Shown here: positions 59,682 to 64,000 of the stretch, one piece after another | Layout: each line of letters begins with the position of its first letter | Numbering within the stretch: position 1 is the stretch's first letter | NCBI GenBank assembly: GCA_002951815.1 | Contig: CP019454.1 | Coordinates: 1,736,001-1,800,000, forward strand | Source: Sulfobacillus thermotolerans | Lineage (GTDB): Bacteria; Bacillota; Sulfobacillia; Sulfobacillales; Sulfobacillaceae | Length of the DNA stretch: 64,000 nt | Reading direction: 5' to 3' | Program-made: the position numbers and the translations under genes | The notes under the pieces: generated by a model | Databases searched by the model: none | Told to the model about the DNA's origin: nothing | What the model saw: the letters and a program-made list of their open reading frames with translations, nothing else

Positions 59682-60830
59682 GTGACGGATAATGCGGACG
59701 TCATTATTGTGGGAGCAGGCCTCATTGGCTTATCCATTGCCTATCATTTAGCGAGCAAAGGAATTTCCAACGTCATTGTCATCGACAAAGAAGGGGTGTG
59801 GGGCCACGGCTCGTCTGGACGTAGTGCAGGGGGAGTCCGCCTTGAATTTTCTCATCCGAGCGCCGTTAAATTTTCCCAATACGGTCTTGAAATGTTTCGC
59901 CATTTTGAAGACATTTTCGGAATTTCGTCGTCATTTAATGCGTGCGGATATCTCTTTTTAACGCGCGATGCGAGCAAGTGGACGGTTATGCAGAACTTAT
60001 CGTTAATGCAACAAGCCCTAGGCGTTCCCGTTAAATGTCTTTCGCCCCAAGAGGTCGCGAGCCAGTTTTCGTATGTCCAAATGGAAGGACTCGTGGGAGG
60101 AACGTTTTGTGCAGATGATGGCATTGCCGACCCGGGCGCGGTCCTTTATGGTTTTGCCAGACGGGCCATAGACCTTGGGGTCACGATTCGCTTGGATGAA
60201 CAAGTCACTGGTATTCTCATGAACCATAATCACATTGCTGGCGTGAAAACCACCAAGGGGATCGTTCTGGGAGGCGTCGTGGTGAATGCCGCGGGTCCGT
60301 ATGCCGCCACCGTAGGGCAGATGGCAGGGGTAGAAATCCCTGTGCGTCCGTACCGCCGTAGTATTTATGTTACGACGCCCTTTAGCAAACTTCCTCAAAC
60401 GATCCCAATGACCTTGGAATTAGAAACGACATCCTATCTTCGCCGCGAAGGTGACAGTATTTTGCTTGGGATGTCCGACCCTCATGAACCGAGCAGTTAT
60501 CATACGGACGTCGACCACCAGACCTTGGAGAAGCTCATTGACACTATACTGCGATGGGTTCCCAATTTAGCGGAGGCTTCCATTATGCGTGGATGGGCGG
60601 GCTTATATGAGGTGTCGCCGGATGACACGGCGATTATCGGTGAAGTGCCGGAAATCCCAGGATTTTATATGGCAAACGGGTTTAGTGGCCACGGCTTTAT
60701 GCACTCTCCTGCTACGGGGCGAGTCATTGCCGAGCTCATTATGGGGGAAGAGCCCTTTGTTGATTTGACCCCATTTGCGCTCGCTCGCTTTAATGCGGAT
60801 CGTCCGACCCCAGAAACGTTTGTGATTTAG
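59682..60830 (+). CDS. FAD-dependent amine/amino-acid oxidoreductase (DAO family)
   Basis: 382 residues with the FAD motif VIIVGAGLIGLSIAYHL (GxGxxG), GHGSSGRSAGGVRLEFSHP, VVNAAGPYAATVGQMAGVEIP, RPYRRSIYVT, and the C-terminal GFYMANGFSGHGFMHSPATG. It resembles sarcosine, glycine and proline-type oxidases and dehydrogenases. GTG 59682 follows AGAGGAG. It probably works with the upstream OCD-family enzyme. Confidence 0.9.
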   Translation: MTDNADVIIVGAGLIGLSIAYHLASKGISNVIVIDKEGVWGHGSSGRSAGGVRLEFSHPSAVKFSQYGLEMFRHFEDIFGISSSFNACGYLFLTRDASKWTVMQNLSLMQQALGVPVKCLSPQEVASQFSYVQMEGLVGGTFCADDGIADPGAVLYGFARRAIDLGVTIRLDEQVTGILMNHNHIAGVKTTKGIVLGGVVVNAAGPYAATVGQMAGVEIPVRPYRRSIYVTTPFSKLPQTIPMTLELETTSYLRREGDSILLGMSDPHEPSSYHTDVDHQTLEKLIDTILRWVPNLAEASIMRGWAGLYEVSPDDTAIIGEVPEIPGFYMANGFSGHGFMHSPATGRVIAELIMGEEPFVDLTPFALARFNADRPTPETFVI

Positions 60831-61141
60831 TAGGCTAGGCGGTTTCCCCTTCCGCCTCCGTAGATTTTGTCACCTAATTGGAGGGTGTCCTGTGCGTAGT
60901 GGAATTTTGCTTTTTCGGTGATTCAGCCGATGTCTTGTTGATATACGAGCGCTTAAACGGGCGTAGATAAGGCAGAGGTCAAACAGCAAGCGACACAAGT
61001 CATATATAACCATTCAATGAGTCTGAGGCTGCAACTGAAATCTCTTCAATGCCTCAAGGCCGGAGGTGTGGTAGTGGGCATCGCAAACAAGTCCGTTCTG
61101 TCCGATTCCAGTGAGGTTTATGGTGCGAGTTGTAACGGGCT
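60831..61141. other. 311-base gap, nothing recognised
   Basis: Between convergent oxidase and Uma2 genes. A forward frame at 61017-61199 has no RBS and runs into the Uma2 gene, so it is not called. No terminator with a T run seen. Confidence 0.4.
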
Positions 61142-61690
61142 TCACGGCAGAAACACATCGGATACGTTCAGGGGAGTGTCTGGAAAGAGAGTGCTGTGAA
61201 TTGTCTCATCAGCCCGAAACGGTCCAGTGACTTCGTAGCCCTCTGACGTTAAATGATAGAGAGTCAACGTTTCGGTCTCAGGATCGACAATCCAATATTC
61301 TGGCACACCAAAGCGGGCATAGAGGTGGGCCTTCACGCCGCGATCTCGCTCACGGGTGCTAGGGGATAAGACCTCGACAACCAGATCTGGTTCACCTTGC
61401 ACGTTGGCTTCCTTGATGATATTCAGATGTTCAGTCAGAACAAAGAGCAGGTCCGGTTCGGTCACGTTGTTGTCATCAAATACGACATCAAATGGGGCAG
61501 GATACCACCGTCCATAACCATGAGATTCAACATGGATAAAAAATGCTGATAAGTGTCGAATGACATTTTGATGTTTCTGATTAGGCGAAGGCCTCACGGC
61601 CAAATCTCCTTCTAAAATCTCATAGCGTTTGCCGTCGTCTGGGAGCTGGGCTAAGTCTTTTGCCGTAAACACGGGACGGATAATGTCCAT
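61142..61690 (-). CDS. Uma2-family (DUF820) putative endonuclease
   Basis: 182 residues of the Uma2/DUF820 family, a PD-(D/E)XK nuclease fold: RYEILEGDLAVRPSPNQKHQ, VTEPDLLFVL, PDLVVEVLSPSTRERDRGVK, YARFGVPEYWIVDPE. The catalytic Asp, Glu and Lys pattern is present. The role is unknown, often linked to mobile DNA. It lies next to the decayed IS607-type element. ATG 61690 has only a weak GGCGAG before it. Confidence 0.88.
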   Translation of the reverse strand: MDIIRPVFTAKDLAQLPDDGKRYEILEGDLAVRPSPNQKHQNVIRHLSAFFIHVESHGYGRWYPAPFDVVFDDNNVTEPDLLFVLTEHLNIIKEANVQGEPDLVVEVLSPSTRERDRGVKAHLYARFGVPEYWIVDPETETLTLYHLTSEGYEVTGPFRADETIHSTLFPDTPLNVSDVFLP

Positions 61691-61734
61691 GCATTCTCGC
61701 CTGGTAAAAAAAACCTACGATAATCTCTTTCGGC

Positions 61735-61981
61735 TTTTCTCGGCCCCTCACGGGACCCGCAGTCCTCACAGGATTCGTCTGCTCGGAGGTGGCTTCCGCC
61801 CCATCGCGTGGGGATGTTTTCCCCCCACGCACCGCTCAAGATCCCGGCAGGAGAAGGATGGCAGGAAACTCCCCTCGGTGTCCCGTCGGTGGTGCCCTGA
61901 GCCCCAGTGTTACTGGGCCCTCATCAAGATGCCCCGTCGCTCCTTTCGCCACGTGGTGGCGACGGGGGAATGCGATGGGGG
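61735..61981 (-). ncRNA. putative omega RNA region of element 2
   Basis: GC-rich DNA downstream of the broken tnpB-like gene contains three good hairpins: 61806-61813 with 61823-61830 (GCGTGGGG), 61903-61908 with 61912-61917 (CCCAGT), and 61932-61940 with 61959-61967 (CCCCGTCGC). Structured 3' flanks of this kind encode guide RNAs in TnpB elements. The end of the element cannot be fixed. Confidence 0.5.
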
Positions 61982-63498
61982 TCATTCGGAGAATAACGTC
62001 TTGCGATACCCTAACCAGGCACTCAAATACTGATGGTGCGAGGCCAACGTCTTCGTCATGATCCGTTTAATCCGAGCCCAGGCACTCCAATCATTTTTCC
62101 GATAAGTGGGGTCGTTCCATTGATCGCGGTCTTGCATCCAGAGCCGCAAGGCTTTAGGGACGTTTTCCCGGCGGACTTTCAGTCCGCCTCGTCGCCCGAT
62201 CACGAGGGCCGCGGCGTGATGCACGCTCATCCCGTATTGCGGCTGATACTGGAACCGCCCGATAATCGAGGTATAAGCCGGTTTGACTTTCCGCAAGGCG
62301 ACGCCTTCCCGCGCGGCCGGTCGTTCGACCGCTGTCAGCAAGGCCCGGTCATTAAACTGGTGCGTCACGCGGTTAAACTTGGCGCTCACATCCCGATCAT
62401 GAGGAACTGCACGTCTTCCACGACCAGTCCCGCTCCACGCGCCTTAGCCCACTGAACGGTCTCGACCGCGAGACCTCCCACCAACGCGGCGCGTTGGGGC
62501 GATCGGACATCGAAGAGACGGGGGGCCCCGATCGTCGCGAAGGCGTGGGGATTGCCGTTCGGCAACACGTGACAGAGCGCCAAAAAGGTGCTGGTATCCA
62601 CTCCCACCCAGCCATGACGCGGATCGGTCTGGATGGGCGCGGGGACTTCTTCGACGGTCACGCGGACCTGATACCGTCCTTGACGTCGGAGCATGTCGAC
62701 TTGATAGGGGTCGCCGGAGGCGAGCACCCGACGCAGCAGCCCCTCATAATCACGGCCATTGACTGGGCCCGTTGTCTTGGACACCGTCCGCGCAATATAG
62801 AGCGGGATCTCCAGTTTCTCATACCGAGGGACTTGGGCGTCGGGGTTGCCCGGTTTGAGGCAATCGAGAGAGATTTCTAAGATCCAATGGTCGGTTCCTG
62901 CGCGGACGCGCAGGAGGGGATTGCCCCTTTGGGTTCGATCCCCACGCGCTGACAGCCGACCATTCCGGCTCTCGTCCCATTCTTTCCGCCACGCCTGCTG
63001 GCGTTCCTGTTCGGCGAGGGGGTCATCGAGAGCCTTGAACTGATCCAACCACCGTTTTTTTGTGCCAAACACCACAGGAGGAAAGGTGCCTGCCTCGACA
63101 TGCTGTGGATAAAACGCTTGCTGGGCTTCTTGATGCGTGAGCTTACGTTCTTGTCCCGCAATGCGGCGGGCATTCGGATGCGGGGAGGCCCGGAGTGCGG
63201 TCAACCGTTCGCGGGTTGTTTTCACGCGTTGCGTCCATAAAGTCGCCCCGTCTTTCATGGCTTGATGGCGGGCCCGCATGAGGTCTTGCGCTTCTTGCAC
63301 CGCATCTTTGGCGTAACGCAGCGGCAACTCCGTTTCACTTGCACAGTGACGTTCCAACCCGCCTATGTTTTGTAGTCCTCCAACCACGCGTTGAAAGGCA
63401 AACCGTAGCATGAACCCCTATTTGCGCCGCAAACGACGGAACACCGTGTCCTGATCGGGCGTGACATCGAGCAAGACACCCAAAATGGTTGTCGTCAT
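61982..63498 (-). pseudogene. TnpB-like nuclease gene, broken by an amber codon and a frameshift
   Basis: Read from ATG 63498, which overlaps the tnpA stop (ATGA), the frame gives MTTTILGVLLDVTPDQDTVF, reaches TAG at 63420-63418 (codon 27), then continues from GFMLRF for 341 further residues to EDVQFLMIGM and a stop at 62386. One base of shift at about 62399 restores HDRDVSAKFNRVTHQ and 135 more residues to 61982. RuvC-like pieces remain: GWVGVDTSTF and GLVVEDVQF; the last segment has SVHHAAALVIGRRG rather than the usual DxNAA. The full length would be about 505 residues. It is either a decayed gene or one relying on recoding. Confidence 0.85.
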
Positions 63499-64000
63499 TC
63501 GGGGACTCCGTCCTGAGCTAAGGTCGCCATCGCTTGACGCACGGTCGACCCCATCTTTTCCCCTCCGCGTTTGCCATAAATGCGGGCCGCGAACGACGTG
63601 GTAATGGCAATCACGTCCTCCACGAGTTCCTGCGGATCGTCTTTCCCCGTGTGTTCCATGACAACAACACGCACGCCAAAGGCGTGCAGGTACCTTTCCC
63701 GATAAGTAAACCCGAAGCGTGCCAATCGATCCTGGGACTCCACAGCCACGATGCCCGCTTGGTGTTGCTGAGCAAGATCCAGCAACCGATGGAGACCCCG
63801 CCGTTTGTCATTCAAGCCGCTCGCGACATCGGTAAGAGCCGCCACCACAGTCCATCGCTGCTCCGCAGCGAACGCGGTTAACCGCCCGAGTTGACGATCC
63901 AAGTTCCCCGCGTCTTGTTGTTTTTTGGTCGAGACGCGGGCATAGAGGAGACAACGAGTATCCCTAGCAACATCAGGCGCATCCGCATGCATCAGGGCGC
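63495..64000 (-). CDS. tnpA: IS607-type serine recombinase TnpA, 5' end beyond window
   Basis: 165 visible residues from ATG 63992, with the frame open to the window edge, so the N-terminal helix-turn-helix probably lies outside. The recombinase domain has catalytic Ser21 (counted from ATG 63992) in LLYARVSTKKQQDAGNLDRQ, then SGLNDKRRGLHRLL, VESQDRLARFGF and TTSFAARIYGKRG. It overlaps the broken tnpB-like gene by ATGA, the same arrangement as the first element. The protein itself looks intact as far as seen. Confidence 0.88.
   Translation of the reverse strand, partial: ALMHADAPDVARDTRCLLYARVSTKKQQDAGNLDRQLGRLTAFAAEQRWTVVAALTDVASGLNDKRRGLHRLLDLAQQHQAGIVAVESQDRLARFGFTYRERYLHAFGVRVVVMEHTGKDDPQELVEDVIAITTSFAARIYGKRGGEKMGSTVRQAMATLAQDGVPE

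Larger units (their letters stand above)
61735..64000 (-). mobile_element. second IS607-type element, decayed, runs off the window
   Basis: tnpA-like, disrupted tnpB-like and structured flank are in the same order and strand as in the element at 25440-27480, but the TnpB-like protein belongs to a different, longer subfamily. Left boundary approximate. Confidence 0.75.

Noticed and set aside
61017-61199. 60-residue forward open frame
   Set aside because: No RBS, and it runs into the antisense of the Uma2 gene.
1-64000. CRISPR arrays, tRNA and rRNA genes
   Set aside because: No regularly spaced repeats, no TTCGANNC-type T-loop with a matching cloverleaf, and no rRNA-like blocks were noticed; a tool-based scan could still find a degenerate case.

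Overview
The window looks like chromosomal DNA of a Firmicute. Strong AAGGAGG-type ribosome binding sites sit 6-10 bases from most starts. Starts are often GTG or TTG, genes are packed head to tail, the SAM-I and cobalamin riboswitches are of the type common in Firmicutes, and there are IS607-type elements. Gene content (phenylacetate epoxidase, cobalamin operon, kdp without kdpDE, Tad genes, CheA-CheV-like fusion) fits a Sulfobacillus-like thermoacidophile. That assignment is inference from general resemblance, not from a search.

Layout. 1-1681: end of a phenylacetyl-CoA epoxidase operon (paaB, paaC, paaD). 1856-6960: a compact locus of type IV secretion-like parts (VirB2-, VirB6-, VirB3- and VirB4-like, with VirB4 split in two), followed by a CpaB-like SAF-domain protein and a CpaE-like protein without a P-loop. 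6929-8437 (minus): PadR regulator, a carboxymuconolactone decarboxylase-family protein and a class II aldolase. 8587-9383: paired CrcB fluoride channel subunits. 9463-25367: an adenosylcobalamin riboswitch and a 12-gene, almost fully overlapping corrin-ring operon with both an early (CbiX) and a late-type (CobN plus ChlI/D-like) metal chelatase. 25440-27384 (minus): an intact IS607-type element. 27665-35138: EAL protein, two chemoreceptors, CheW and a CheA-CheW-REC fusion. 35528-38089: Tad pilus motor and platform proteins. 38747-40650: UbiA-type prenyltransferase and a methyltransferase. 40700-42162 (minus): metY under a SAM-I riboswitch. 42218-44287 (minus): NarL/DevSR-like two-component pair. 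44459-49017: kdpFABC with an extra 28-residue micro-protein. 49133-49753 (minus): tandem rhodanese. 50547-53314: peptide-type solute-binding lipoprotein and formamidase/acetamidase. 53559-54437 (minus): metallophosphoesterase. 54736-58265: hisS and several small genes. 58725-60830: ornithine cyclodeaminase-family protein and FAD oxidase. 61142-61690 (minus): Uma2-type nuclease. 61735-64000 (minus): a decayed second IS607-type element whose TnpB-like gene has an in-frame amber codon and an apparent one-base frameshift.

The most interesting systems are the mixed VirB/Tad locus at 1.9-7.0 kb, the possible coupling of a chemosensory system to a Tad motor at 27.7-38.1 kb, and the cobalamin operon, whose riboswitch hairpin can act as terminator and also hide the ribosome binding site. 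The two IS607-type elements form a natural intact/decayed pair. No tRNA, rRNA or CRISPR array was seen.
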